A stretch of DNA of 64,000 nucleotides from Protea cynaroides (GCA_028583415.1 CM053267.1:20963814-21027813), one strand, 5' to 3'. Numbered from the stretch's first letter, positions 10,583-22,407 are shown. The notes: generated by a model from the sequence alone, not told the origin. Program-made: numbers and translations.

Positions 10583-12322
10583 TGTTGAAACCCTGTCCAG
10601 ACAGTGCAGTGAGAGTTGTCATTATTGGCAATCTTAGTAGAGAGAGTGATATGGAGGAGAGAGAGTGTCTGTAGGACTGGACAGTCAAGACAGGGTGACT
10701 GGGTTGATGCAGTAGTCGAAGAGAATGCAGTCCAGCTGATGAGAAAGTCCATATGAAGAGAGAGAAAGAAGAGAGAGAAAATGAGGAGAGAGAAAGAGGA
10801 GAGAGAGTGGGTGGGGACCAGGTGGGTCCCACCTTGGGTGGCCAGGCCAGCATGGCAGCCAGCCCAGGCTAGCAGGGCAAATGCCCGCGACACCAGGCCA
10901 GCAGGCCATGCAAGCAAGCACAGCCACGCACATGCCAAGTCCATGCGCACAACACAGCAGGGGCCGCACACACAGCAGCATGTCGTGCGCGTAGTAGCAA
11001 GGCCATGCACACAGCAGCATGCCACACGCAAGGCCATGCCATGCCGTGCCATGCTGCAAGCCAAGCTCAGCAGCAAGCAGCACAGCAAGCAGCACCGCAT
11101 GACACGATGCCGCGCGCGCGTCGCAAGCCGTCGCAAGGCATGTGGCATGCACATCAAATGTTCGATCAAATGCCACAATAAAAATTCCAATCTGAAGGCT
11201 TCAAGTGGCGTCGAGTTTCTGACGGGATCTGACCGATCCAACGGTCTAAAATAGAAGATGCTCTCTCCGCCAATCGGTGATCGACAGCATCGTACAATAC
11301 GTCAGAGGCGGCGACGATAATGTGCGTCGCAGCGCACCAAATCATGCTAGAAGATTCCATTTGGAATGTTGTGATTATCCGAACTTGTTTGGGGCATATC
11401 TCAGCCGTCCGATCTCGGATTGAGGCCTATAATAGGTCAAACTGAAGGTATTTCAAAGCAGAAGCTTGTGGGAGAGGTTTGAGCTCGAGCAGAAAGCCAA
11501 AAATGGAAATTTTGGAGAAAACCTTCCATTGAAGCTTCTAAGAAAGAGATAGTGACTCCTATTGCCTGTGTGAGGCCATGAAAGCTTCGTTGAAGCTTGA
11601 GTAGAGTGCTTGGACCTGCTGTGAGCGTCCAATGGAGTCATGGTGGTGAAGAATGATCTGTGTAGCCCGAAAGGAGGCCGAGATGCTAGCACAGAGAGCC
11701 TTGCATCAATAGTGAGCAAGATCGGGAGGTTATCTCGCACACAAACTCTATTTTCTGTATCAATGCCATATGGGAAGGGTTTGTAATGAATATTTGATAT
11801 ATATTGTGAAATCTGTGAAGTGGGGTGCTTGACTGGAGTTGGGGTTGGTGCCTAGGACACAGTTTTAGCTGTGAATGCGGTTGATGTTGTAGCGTCGGGG
11901 TTGTAGGTGCAACCGTAGCATTATTGTTGTGTATTGGGTATATACGAAACCCTGATTAGGGTATTGCCCCATGGAGTAGCCATCACAGTGTGTGACTGGT
12001 GAACCACGTTATATCGTGTGTCTTGTGCATGCATTTATGAGTGTAGATTAGAAGTCTGTGTGCTGTAGGTCTGGGTGTACACACTTGGCAGGCCAAGCCC
12101 CTGGTATGGATACCTGTGGGTGTGTGGTTGATGTGTGCATGAAATGTGTTTGATAATTAACTGTGAGAAAATCTCAAGTAATCAGCTCAAGGCAGCACAG
12201 CACAAAGTGATCAACAGCTCTTGGCAGCATTGTCCATAGCAGCAGGCCAAATCATTATAGTGGAAAGGATTTTTAGTGGTCATTGATTCACCCCCCCTCT
12301 CAGTGTCAACCTGGGAATAACA
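10583..12322 (+). repeat. Element A 5' LTR
   Basis: 1740 bp, TG...CA termini. It contains an agagag purine block (10755-10815) and a GC-rich block (10840-11140) full of gcaagc/gccatgc words, unlike the AT-rich surroundings. The open frames over the GC-rich block on both strands (for example 10781-11254) are composition artefacts. Confidence 0.92.
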
Positions 12323-12324
12323 AT

Positions 12325-12336
12325 TGGTATCAGAGC
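12325..12336 (+). promoter_or_regulatory. Element A primer-binding site
   Basis: TGGTATCAGAGC is complementary to the 3' end of plant initiator tRNA-Met and lies two bases after the 5' LTR. Confidence 0.9.
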
Positions 12337-12398
12337 TGAGTTCCCTAGGGAGGAAGACTAACAGCTTCGGGTACAGACAGAAGTGAGAGGTAGTAGAA

Positions 12399-14380
12399 AT
12401 GGCATCCAGTGAAGACCACCACAAGAATGGAAGGATTCCTATATTTGATGGGTCAAACTACAGTGTGTGGAAAGTGAGAATGGAAGCATATTGGATAGCT
12501 CAAGGCTATGGAGTATGGTTAGTAGTGAAGAACGGGTACAAGCACACCACAGAAGACATCACTGATATAGTGGAGATAAAGAAGAGAGAAAATGAAGCCA
12601 AGCCGACCAACATATTCCGGGCTTCACTTGTAAGCAATGAGCTCACTAGAGTTATCAGCTGTCCTACATCCAAAGAAATCTGGGACAAGCTGAAGAGTGT
12701 ACATGAAGGAGATAGAAAAATCAAAGAGGCAAAATTGTAAATCCTTAGATCACAGTTTGAAAGTCTGAGGATGACTGAGGGAGAAACCATTGAGGTCTAT
12801 CTCAATAGAGTGAATGGAGTCACCAACGCAATCAGAGCACTGGGGAAAGAGCTAAAGGAAGTTCATGTTGTCAAGAAGGTATTGAGAACCCTGCCCAAGC
12901 TGTATAAGTGTCTGCACTTGATGAAATTACCACCTTGGACAGTTTAACCATTGATGAGCTACATGGCATCCTGACCACTTATGAGATGAGAATGATAGAA
13001 CTAGTGCCAGTGGAAAAAGATGCTGCTTTTGAAGCTATAAAGAAGTTAAAATTAAAGAACTAGTAGAGAAGTCAAGAGCAGAAGACAACAGTGATTCTGA
13101 TGACTCAGATGATGAGCTATAGCTTATCTAACCAGAAAATTGAACAAAAGGAGTGACAAGTATAAAGGCAAGTCAACCATGAGATTTTTCAACTGTGGAG
13201 GCTTAGGACACTTTCCCTCTAAGTGCCAGAAAAAGGGTAGAATGTATGATTCTGATGAAGAAGAGCCTAAAGGAAGCCAAGAAAAGAAAGGAAAGAAGAA
13301 ATTCATCCCAAGAAAGAGAAGTTATCTGTCAAAGCATGATAACCTCTCTGATGAGTCTGAAGAAGAAAATGATGATGATATTCTCTTTATGGCAAGACTT
13401 GAAGAGACTCCTACAGGGAGTGAAACAACAAAAAGGAAAGGTGATAATGTCAAGAAAAGAATTGAAGATGATGACAATCCAGATCTTGAAGCAGAGTTGC
13501 TTTCTGCACTTACAGAGCTCAAGTTAGAAAGAAAGAAGAACAAAAACTTAAATGATCAACTCAACCAAGCAAATGACATAAATGATGAAATTATGGACAC
13601 ACTCAAGAAAGCAAAATAATTGCTGATGAGCTTGACAATGATCTTACACTAAAGACTTCTAAGTGTAAGAAGCTTGAGGAAGTAATTGTAAGACTTGAGG
13701 CAGATTTGGCCAAGTCTACAAAGAATAAAAGTTATGCTGATGCTACTACAAAAGTCCCTCATGTAACCATTCTAAATTCAAAAGATAAGAATGTCAGGTT
13801 ACAGGAAGATGAAGAATGTAGCAGTTCTAAAGATGAAGACAAGGAGGAAGACAACATCCTTGATGAGATTCTAAGTTACCAGAGATCCTCTCACATTAAT
13901 TCTGGACTTGGATACACTGAGCAGCTATCTGAGAAGATAAAAGAAAAAGGGTCCACAGATAATGCCATTGTGTTTGTAAAAGAAAAGCAGAAGGAATCAC
14001 TGGCAGTGAAAGCTACAAAAGGCAAGAATGATGAAGAGAGATTCAAGACAGTTAGGCAAGGCAGACAGAGAAATCAAAGTCAGTTTCAGAGGAATGATCA
14101 GGTTCAAAGAAACAGGTTCAGAGGACACTACTATGGCTGCAATGCCTATGGGCATAAAGTGGTAGAGTGTAGAAAACAAGAAAGACCTCCAGTGTTTATT
14201 GACAGAAACAGATTTGCTCCTCTTGATGATGAGAGAGTGATGTGCTATAGATGTGAGAGACTTGGGCATATTGCCAGAATTTGCAAAACAATTCTTCCAT
14301 ATCAAAGGCAAGCTAAGGGGAAGAGAAAAAAAAGGTCATCCAAGAAAACCAGTTCAGAGAGAAGAAAGAAATGAAAAGAA
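12399..14380 (+). pseudogene. Element A gag, SIRE-like, broken
   Basis: The gag core starts at MASSEDHHKNGRIPIFDGSN and includes YSVWKVRMEAYW. An in-frame TAA at about 12738 follows AKL where a glutamine codon would fit; a frameshift lies near 12915. A zinc knuckle with one changed Cys (FFNCGGLGHFPSKC, about 13182-13230) leads into an acidic/lysine-rich coiled coil, then two more knuckles (YYGCNAYGHKVVEC and CYRCERLGHIARIC, 14120-14290). A single-base loss near 13617 breaks the frame. Gag would form the virus-like particle and bind RNA. Confidence 0.82.
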
Positions 14381-14499
14381 AAGAAATACAAGAGAGCCTA
14401 TTACAGTAAAAGACAAGGCTATATGGGTGAAGAAACCACAGAAGAAAAGAAACAAGTCCTTGATGGTGCAAGAAGCACTTAAAGCAAACAAAAGTAAGC

Positions 14500-14891
14500 A
14501 GTCTCCATGGATCCTTGATAGTGGATGCTCTAAACACATGACTGGCAACAAAGAAAAATTCACAAGTCTCGAGGCTGCAGAAGGAGGAACAGTGAAATTT
14601 GGAAATAATGAAGGTGCCAAAGTTGAAGGAAGAGGTTCTGTGAACATTAACAATGGGAGGATAAAGTCCCACAATGTTTTGTATGTCAATGGGTTGAAAC
14701 ATAATCTACTCAGTGTGAGTCAGATTTGTGATCAAGGACATGAAATCATTTTCAACAATGAAGGTTTTGTTGTCCATAGGGTTGGAACAGGAAAGGCAGT
14801 GGCCGCTGGTGAAAGAACAGTTGAAAATCTTTATGTGTTGACAGTTGCCATAAACAAGTGTATGATAACTCAAGAAGATGAAAATTGGCTG
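14500..14891 (+). pseudogene. Element A protease and gag-pre-integrase
   Basis: SPWILDSGCSKHMTG holds the DSG active site of copia aspartic proteases, followed by VKFGNNEGAKVEGRG, NVLYVNGLKHNLLSVSQICD and the pre-integrase stretch ending ENWL. A TGA directly after ENWL sits where the WH of the zinc-binding region is usual. The segment itself is open and well kept. Confidence 0.85.
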
Positions 14892-14892
14892 T

Positions 14893-15880
14893 GACATAGA
14901 AGAATGGGACACATTCACTTCAAAAACTTAACTAAAATTAGCAAGGAGCAAGCAGTGAGAGATCTTCCTAAAATAAAGACTTCGAAGAGCCATGTGTGTG
15001 GTTCATGTCAGAAGGGAAAGCAAGCAAGAGCTACTTATAAATCAAAGGAGTACCATTCAAGTAAACCTCTTGACTTGATACACACAGACTTGTGTGGACC
15101 TATGAGAACACAGGCCATAGGAGGTGAGAGATACTTCATCTTGTTCATAAATGAGTATTCTAGAATGACCTGGGTGATGTTTCTGAAGGACAAAACTGAA
15201 GCTCTTGACAAGTTCAAAGCATTCAAGAAGAGAGTTGAAAATGAGACAGGAAACACAATTAAGTGTTTAAGGTCTGATCAAAGCAAAGAATTTACATGGA
15301 ATGAATTCTCAAACTTCTACAGTGAAAGCGGGATCAGAATTCAACATTCAGCAGCCAGAACACCTCAGCAAAATGGAGTGGTTGAAAGAAATAACAGAAC
15401 AGTGCAAGAAATGGCTAGAACCATGATGGCAGAAAATGACACAGCAAAGCATTTCTGGAGAGAAGGCATCTATACTACAGTGCATATCACCAACAGATGT
15501 CTACTAAGGCCTCATGAGAACAAAACACCTTATGAATTATGGTTTGGGAGGAAAGCTACAGTGAAGTATCTCAGGGTTTTTGGTTTTAAGTGCTACATCA
15601 AGAGAGGAAGAGAATTTGGGAAAATTTGATGACAGAGCTGATGAAGGCATATTTCTTGGCTACTCTTTCAAAAGTAAGGCAGACAGGTGCTACAACAAGA
15701 GACTAGGAAGAATTGTGAAAGTTCAGATGTGAAAATTGATGAGACTCTAGGGAACCAAAAAGGGGTTGAACCAAGAGGGTCCATTCTTGAAGAACTTGAT
15801 GAAGATGACCAGGTAGCATTGATGACTGAAAGAGCACTAGTGGTGGTGCATTCTTTTTGGGATAGAGTTTGATAGCATGG
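14893..15880 (+). pseudogene. Element A integrase, then pol deletion
   Basis: HRRMGHIHF and CGSCQKGK form the HHCC zinc domain. The catalytic core has HTDLCGP (first D), LRSDQSKEF (second D, where DNGGEF is usual) and NGVVERNNRT (E). The frame shifts near 15620 (GREFGK) and continues as DDRADEGIFLGYSFKSKA in another frame. After about 15870 the sequence jumps to the RNase H end, so the whole reverse transcriptase is missing. Confidence 0.85.
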
Positions 15881-16257
15881 CACAGCAAGAAATAGGAGTC
15901 TGTCTCCTTATCTACAACAGAGGTAGAGTACATTGCAGCAGCAGCTACATGCACTCAGGTAATCTAGATGAAAAGACAGATGTCAAACTTCAATGTTATC
16001 TGTGAAGAGCCAGTGGTCATCAAATGTGACAATATGAGTGCCATAAACATATCCAAGAATCCTATGCAACACTCAAGGACCAAGCCATTGATATCAGATA
16101 TCATTATTTGAAGGAGAAAGTGCTTGAAGGGGAAGTGAGATTGGACTTTGTTCCTACAGCAGACCAAGTGGCAGACATCTTCACTAAGGCTCTTCCAAAA
16201 GACTCCTTTGAGAAACTCAGAGCTCAGCTAGGAGTAGTGACTCTTAGCACACTGTAG
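15877..16257 (+). pseudogene. Element A RNase H C-terminal part
   Basis: VSLSTTEVEYIAAAATCTQ and KCDNMSAINISKNP appear in one frame and, after a frameshift near 16085, IDIRYHYLKEKVLEGEVRLD and ADIFTKALPKDSFEKLRAQL in the next. This is the copia RNase H and polyprotein end. Stops lie within both segments. Confidence 0.82.
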
Positions 16258-16270
16258 ATAGCACATGTAT

Positions 16271-16532
16271 AGGGGGAGTTGCTGACTACATAGCATCATC
16301 TTTCATCTGTAGGATTGGAAAGCTGCGGTGGGCACTCCTACAGGTGAGGCTATGTAGGGGGAGTTGATATGTAGAGGGATTTGATATGCAGGGGTAGTAC
16401 CTATGAAGGGGGAGCATTCCTAGGGGGAGTTCCAATGTCCTTTGGGACTTGTTGTCAAAGGGGGAGAAGAAGGCTGTATTACATTGAGAGAGATACCTCG
16501 TGTAAGTTGCCAACAATTCCAAAGGGGGAGAT
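16271..16532 (+). promoter_or_regulatory. Element A 3' untranslated region with six polypurine-like tracts
   Basis: AGGGGGAG occurs at 16271, 16356, 16407, 16422, 16459 and 16523. Only the last abuts the 3' LTR and would be the true polypurine tract. Element B shows the same habit. Confidence 0.8.
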
Positions 16533-19500
16533 TGTTGAAACCCTGTCCAGACAGTGCAGTGAGAGTTGTCATTATTGGTAATCTTAGCAGAGAGAGTGAT
16601 ATGGAGGAGAGAGAGTGTCCGTAGGACTGGGCAGTCAAGACAGGGTGACTGGGTTGGTGCAACAATCGAAGAGAATGCAGTCCAGCTGATGAAAAAGTCC
16701 AGATGAAGAGAGAGAAATAAGAGAGAGAAAATAAGGAGAGAGAAAGAGGAGAGAGAGTGGGTGGGGACCAGGTGGGTCCCACCTTGGGTGGCCAAGCCAG
16801 CATGGTAGCTAGCCCAGGCCAGCAGGGCCAATGCCTGCGGCACCAGGCCAGTAGGCCATGCAAGCAAGCACAGCCATGCACATGCCAAGCCCATGCGCAC
16901 AGCACAGCAGGGGCCGCACACACAGCAGCATGCCGTGGGCGTGGCATGCCGTGCACGCAGCAGCAAGGCCACGCGCAAGGCCATGCCATTCCGTGCCATG
17001 CCACAAGCCAAGCTCAGCAGCAAGCAGCACAGCAAGTGTAAGACCTGCACTCCATAAATCCGGTCTAAACCTTGATTTCATGTCGTAGCAGGTCTTTCGA
17101 TCATCACCGGGCTAGACGGGACGAGCGGATGACAATCAGGTACGAAATCAGACCAAAGACGGACAACTAAGTATGATTTTACTCAAACCGGTCGATGGAA
17201 CCGGTCTTCATACTGGCCGGTATGGTCTGCACAACAGACTACCAAGATCCGGAATTGGATCTCTACGGGACCCACTTTCCTAAACCCTAATACCTGGACC
17301 TTCCTAATCCTAATAGGGTTACTAAACCCTAATCCTAGCCTATATAAACACCTCTAACCCTCCTCAAATCCTTTCCATTATTCCTCACAAACCCTAGAAA
17401 GGAGAAGGAGGTTGGAGAAGGAGAAGAAGCTAGGAAGAAGAAGGAAGTGCTGTCCTTGCCGTTCGACGACGCTCACCTTACGCCAGTCAACGGTAAGTAT
17501 TTGAATCATTCTTCTTACTCTATGACTCTAGGATAGTTGTATGGGTGGATCAATACCATGCAAAGCAGGTATTGATCTAAAACCCTAATTGGCCATTAAA
17601 CCCTAAATTTCTGTCAAACCCTAGATTCGAGTTCTAGGATGATATTCATCGAAACTAGACTTGAATGAGTTGGAGATAACTCTAACTCAAAGCTCAGACT
17701 TAGAATGGATAGGAGAAACCCTGGAATCAATAGAGAATGATTGACGGCATTCGAAAAACCAAGTGTATGGTCTTCCGGAGACATACCGGTCGATTATACC
17801 GATTGCACCCTGTGCGACCGGTATGTTGCGACCGGTACCTTCCGGGGGGCTGGTCTGTGGGGATCAGCTGACCATACCGGTCACCAGTTTTCCCCACAGA
17901 GCTACGACTGGTACGTGCAATCGGTCAGCTCTGTGAGTGTATTTTTTGTAACCTCGTTGGTTTTCCGACCAACGTAAACCCTAAGAAACTATTCTAATTG
18001 AACCCTAATATTATGTAGGACTTTGTGATAGCACGTTTGGATCTTGCGACGTGGAGCAAGCTATCAAACGAGTGTCAGGTAAGGGAATCTGACCTAAACC
18101 CTAATAATTAATGGACAGTAAACTGTTGTTGTTAATAACAATGGATACGTGGATTGGTGTTTGTGCATATCGCATGTCATCCTTTACTTTCAGCTATTAT
18201 TATTGTTCATGCATATTTCATATGATAGGATGTGATTGTTAGGCATGTGGTTGTTTTCATTGGAGTATGGAATGGGAAGGGCATGGGGCCTGGGATCATT
18301 CCTCACTCTGGCACCTTTTGTAGTATTCTATTTTAACATGCTTGGTACGGGTGGGGTATCAGGGGAAGTTCGTGGAACGGTGGTCTCCGATGTTGACGCT
18401 GGCCTGGCCACGATGCTTTAGCTCTATCTCTATGCCGTAGGGAGTTTTGTTGGGATAGGGTCTACCTGTGTATTGTTCTATCCTAGTATGCTCGTTGTGG
18501 GTAGGGTATCAGGGGGAGGTGAGACATGTGGTCTCCAGCCTGGCCTGCACGCTCTAGCTCTATCTCTATGTCGTAGACGGCTGTACTAGGATAGAGCCTA
18601 TAATGATGACATATAGGATTGGTTAGTTGCGAGCCCAGTTTGCAAGCCCTCGCTAGTAGGGGCTTAGGTATTGGTATGGGTGGAGTATCAGGGGAGGTGC
18701 GGGTATACCTTAGTTCCATCTCTATTCCATGATGGGTGCATGTGGGTCGGTAGTGGTGTGATCTACTGTGCGATGCCACACACTCGTGTATAGAGGTGAG
18801 GCGGCCTCCGAACCTTTCTATAGCACATTGCAAACTTAAACCAGACCACAACATAAAATGATTGTTACTCATTCATGATATTGTGAAACTGTCTGATTGT
18901 CTTACTAAGCTAAGTTGTGAGCTCACCCTTTGTATATACATTGTTTTTTAGATGTTGATGTAGGTTACACGGTGGACGACTACGTGAATGCTTCGGCGTA
19001 TGGTGGCGTTGCTACTTTAGGTGTACAGGCAGGAGAGGACGAGCATGACGCTTCATGTGAGTGCCCTTTCTGCGTGTACCTTTGATTTTATTTATTTATT
19101 TCAGTTATTTTCAGTTGGATTAAAGAGATGTAAAGATATTTAGTTTATGTTTGGAATTTGAATAATTGATTACTTTATTTAAATTTATCAATAGATACTC
19201 AGTTCATTCTATTTAAAGACTTTCGTTGTATTTATTATAATCTGATTGTGGTTATGTGCAATGGTTTGTATGAGTGGACACGGTCTATTTGAGATCCTGG
19301 TCTGAACCGTTGGTTCAATGACGGTTCACTCACACCATTCTGGTTGGTTCAGAATTTGGGGTGTGACAACAAGCAGCACCGCATGACATGATGCCGCCAC
19401 GCGCCGCAAGCCGTCGCAAGGCATGTGGCATGCACATCAAATGTTCGATCAAATGCCGCAATAAAAATTCCAATCTGAAGGCTTCAAGTGGTGCCGAGTT

Positions 19501-20608
19501 TCGCTGACCGGATCTGACCGATCCAACGGTCTAAAACAGAAGATGCTCTCTCCACCAATCAGTGATCGACAGTGTCGTACGGTACGTCAGAGGCGGCGAC
19601 GATAATGTGCGTCGTGGCGCACCAAATCATGCTAGAAGATTCCATTTGGAATGTTGTGATTAGCCGAACTTGTTTGGGGCATATCTCAGCCGTCCGATCT
19701 CGGATTGAGGCCTATAATATGTCAAACTGAAGGTATTTCGAAGTAGAAGCTTGTGGGAGAGGTTTGTGCTCAAGAAGAAAGCCAAAAATGGCGATTTTGG
19801 AGAAAATCTTCCATTGAAGCTTCTAGGAGAGAGATAGTGACTCTTATTGCCTGTGTGAGGCCATGAATGCTTCGTTGAAGCTTGAGTAGAGTGCTTGGAC
19901 CTGCTGTGAGCATCCAATGGAGTCATGGTGGTGAAGAATGATCTGTGCAGCCCGAAAGGAGGCCGAGATTCTAGCACAGAGAGCCTTGCATCAGTAGTGA
20001 GCAAGACCGGGAGGTAATCTCGCACACAAACTCTATTTTCTGTATCAATGCCATATGGGAAGGGTTTGTAATGAATATTTGATATATATTGTGTAACCTG
20101 TCAAGTGGGGTGCTTGACTAGAGTTGGGGTTGGTGCCTAGGACACAGTTGTAGCTGTGAATGCGGTTGATGTTGTAGCATCGGGGTTGTAGGTGCAACCG
20201 TATCATTATTGTTGTGTATTGGGTATATACGAAACACTGATTAGGGTATTACCCCATGGAGTAGCCATCACAGTGCGTGATTGGTGAACCACGTTATATC
20301 ATGTGTCTTGTACATTTGTTTATGAGTGTGGATTAAAAGTCTGTGTGCTGCAGGTCTGGGTGTACACACTTGGCAGGCCAAGCCCCTGGTATGGATACCT
20401 GTGGGTGTGTGGTTGGTGTGTGCACAAAATGTGTTTGATAAATTAACTGTGAGAAAATCTCAAGTAATCAGCTCAAGGCAGCATAGCATAAAGTGATCAA
20501 CAGTTCTTGGCAGCATTGTCCATAGCAGCAGGCCAAATCATTATAGTGGAAAGGATTTTTAGTGGTCACTGATTCACCCCCCCTCTCAGTGTCAACCTGG
20601 GAATAACA
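16533..20608 (+). repeat. Element A 3' LTR, split by S1
   Basis: Matches the 5' LTR as 16533-17036 and 19374-20608; the S1 insertion and its target duplication lie between them. Confidence 0.92.
17037..19368 (+). mobile_element. Solo gypsy LTR S1
   Basis: A 2332-bp block begins TGTAAGACC and ends GTGTGACA with no internal coding region. Flanks gcaag (17032-17036) and acaag (19369-19373) are a 5-bp target duplication with one mismatch. A TATA box is at 17341-17348. Accggtcg-type motifs cluster about 150 bp upstream (17185-17235) and about 415-560 bp downstream (17755-17905) of it. It formed by recombination between the two LTRs of a full element. Confidence 0.87.
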
Positions 20609-21230
20609 AGATTAAATCCAAATGTTTAGTGCTTATAGTACCAGTGGAGGGAAGAGAGAACCTATATGCTTTACCCATAAAAACTAGAATAGAAACTAGT
20701 GGTAGATGAATGTAAACAAGGTAAGGAATGAGACGGAATGAGTCTGGCATGCCATGCATCGGTAGTACCAGTTGCACTTATGTTTGCAGATTTGGTGGGC
20801 AGTAAGGGAAGGCCACGAAAGATGTAGATACCATCTTCAAGGGTGTTGTGCAGCAACGGGGTCCTCGTTACCTGATCCTTCACAACAAAGTGGGAAGGGT
20901 GAAACTCAAAGTAGCAAGAGTTATCCTTGGTAAAATGATGAATTGATAAGATATTTTTAGTAATGGAGGGAACATGTAACATGTTGGAGAATTTAAGGGG
21001 TTGATGAGTAGAAGATAATAAGGTAGAGTTACCAATATGATGAAATGGTAAGGCATCACCATTACCTACACACAAACGATCACTACCTGAATAAGTTGAT
21101 GACAACGACATTTGAGACAAATCCAGAGTAATGTGGTGTGTTGCCATAGTGTCAGGGAACCAATTGTGCATAGATTGGTCCAAAGGGTAGAATTCCATCT
21201 ATGTTTGTAGCAAGTGGTGAAGACACGGAT
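20609..21230 (-). pseudogene. Element D protease and upstream integrase
   Basis: The minus strand shows WFPDTMATHHIT, where DTGATHHIT is usual (active-site Gly lost), then GNGDALPFHHIGNSTL, LKFSNMLHVPSITKNILSIH and the integrase start AWHARL followed by a frameshift. The integrase continues across the A insertion at 10582: the two flanks are in the same frame once one agatt copy is discounted. Confidence 0.82.
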
Positions 21231-22076
21231 GAAGGTTTGTAACAAAAATTGCACTTACTTGCAGTGTGATTTGTCTTACCACAAATATGGCACCGCTCCC
21301 TCTTTTCATTTTATGAAAAAGATCCACAACCTGGGTTATGGCTGACAAGTGGGGTAGGAGATGGCTCGTAGTGAGCGGGAGCATGATAAACCGGGAGAGG
21401 TAGAGGTCGAGCTTCTGTAAGGTTTCCTCGAAAACCATTTGTACCATCTTGAGGTGGAGCTCATGACTGAGGAGTTGTTGGCGGAGGGTATGAAAAGGAA
21501 GAGGCTCGACCCGCGTAGCAAGAGCAGCGACAATATCGCTGAAGTCTAACCAAGATTGCGACAAACTGTAGCATTGAGTTCAGCATAAAAAAGGAGGCTA
21601 ATTGGCTGCACCCAACTGGTCTAATATATACTTCACTTCTTTGAGATATTGAGAGATAGATTTGTCTCCTTTTGTTGTGCTCTGCAACTGCATATGTAGA
21701 TGCAATATGTTGGTATTGGATAGAGAACCAAATGCAGATTCAAGTACATGCCATACCTTTTTTAAAGTGTTGAGGCCGACAACATGAGGGAGTACCTCAG
21801 GTGTGAGAGAGGCTAGCAACCAGCTAAGGACAAGCTGGTCCTTATGAACCCAGTCCATATATGCGGGATTGGGAGTGATCGTTGTGGAATCGGCTGAAGG
21901 CAGATTGGCGGAAGGAGCATTAGTGGAGCCATCAATGTAGCCAATTAAATCTTGACTACGCATAAGAGGGAAAATCTGGTTTTCCAGAGTAGATAATTCT
22001 CAGGAGGGAGTTTGAGGGAGATATGTTGATTAAAGTTTGGAATGGTGAGAGTTGTTAGAGTGGAAGATGAAGCCAT
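21231..22076 (-). pseudogene. Element D gag
   Basis: The start codon at 22074-22076 gives MASSSTLTTLTIPNFNQHIS, the copia gag N-terminus. A frameshift near 21965 separates it from MRSQDLIGYIDGS, DQLVLSWLLASL and QLQSTTKGDKSISQYLKEV (the UBN2-type gag core). The zinc knuckle CHICGKTNHTASKC lies near 21260-21300 in a different frame. Confidence 0.82.
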
Positions 22077-22096
22077 TGTCAGGGATCGACCTTGGT

Positions 22097-22108
22097 CGAT
22101 TGATACCA
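22097..22108 (-). promoter_or_regulatory. Element D primer-binding site
   Basis: TGGTATCAATCG on the minus strand directly follows the LTR. Eight bases match the initiator tRNA-Met consensus and the rest diverge, so either another tRNA is used or the site has decayed. Confidence 0.65.
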
Positions 22109-22407
22109 TGTGAGAATTTCTGTTGAGTATTTTTCTCCTTATCTAATATTGAGGGAGAAGAGTCCAATATATAAGAAATTGTTATATTGTGAAACTGTTA
22201 CAATGGTGTATAACGTATGAGCTGAAGATAATATTATGCTCGAATTTCGAATTCTAAATAATCGGTTGCCTAAAATAATGGAATAAAATATCAGTTACTG
22301 GAATTAGTGGGATAGGATTTTGCAAATAAGGTTGTGGTAAAACAATCATAACTATTTAAATTCAAATGAGTTAAAAGTCATTCAAATTTAAATTAGTCAC
22401 CATAATA
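22109..22407 (-). repeat. Element D 5' LTR
   Basis: 299 bp, the partner of 7706-8003. Confidence 0.88.

Larger units (their letters stand above)
10583..20608 (+). mobile_element. SIRE-like Ty1/copia element A, plus strand
   Basis: LTRs of 1740 bp (10583-12322) and 1739 bp (16533-17036 plus 19374-20608) run TGTTGAAACC...AATAACA. The target duplication agatt is perfect (10578-10582 and 20609-20613) and lies inside element D integrase. The internal region has an initiator-Met primer-binding site, gag with three zinc knuckles and a charged coiled-coil spacer, protease, integrase and the RNase H end, but the reverse transcriptase is missing. About 12 differences in the first 205 bp of the LTRs (by eye) suggest a moderately old insertion. 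Solo LTR S1 interrupts the 3' LTR. Confidence 0.92.
7706..22407 (-). mobile_element. Ty1/copia element D, minus strand, nested host
   Basis: LTRs of 298-299 bp (7706-8003 and 22109-22407) bound an internal region with gag, protease, integrase, reverse transcriptase and RNase H in copia order on the minus strand. Element A is inserted in integrase. Read 5' to 3' on the minus strand, the LTR begins TATTA directly after the purine tract and ends TTCTCACA, so the termini are TA...CA rather than TG...CA. The outer flanks (tatgc left, ggagc right) do not form a target duplication. All frames are broken. Confidence 0.85.

Noticed and set aside
10781..11254. Long overlapping frames on both strands (157-287 codons) at about 10378-11254 and 16286-17088
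   Set aside because: They lie in the GC-rich block of element A LTRs, occur on both strands in both LTR copies, and are low-complexity. The copia integrase piece at the left end of one of them is read through by chance.
14313..14702. Minus-strand frames over element A gag-protease
   Set aside because: Shadows of the plus-strand coding frame, rich in Phe/Ser as expected from antisense of a Lys/Glu-rich protein.
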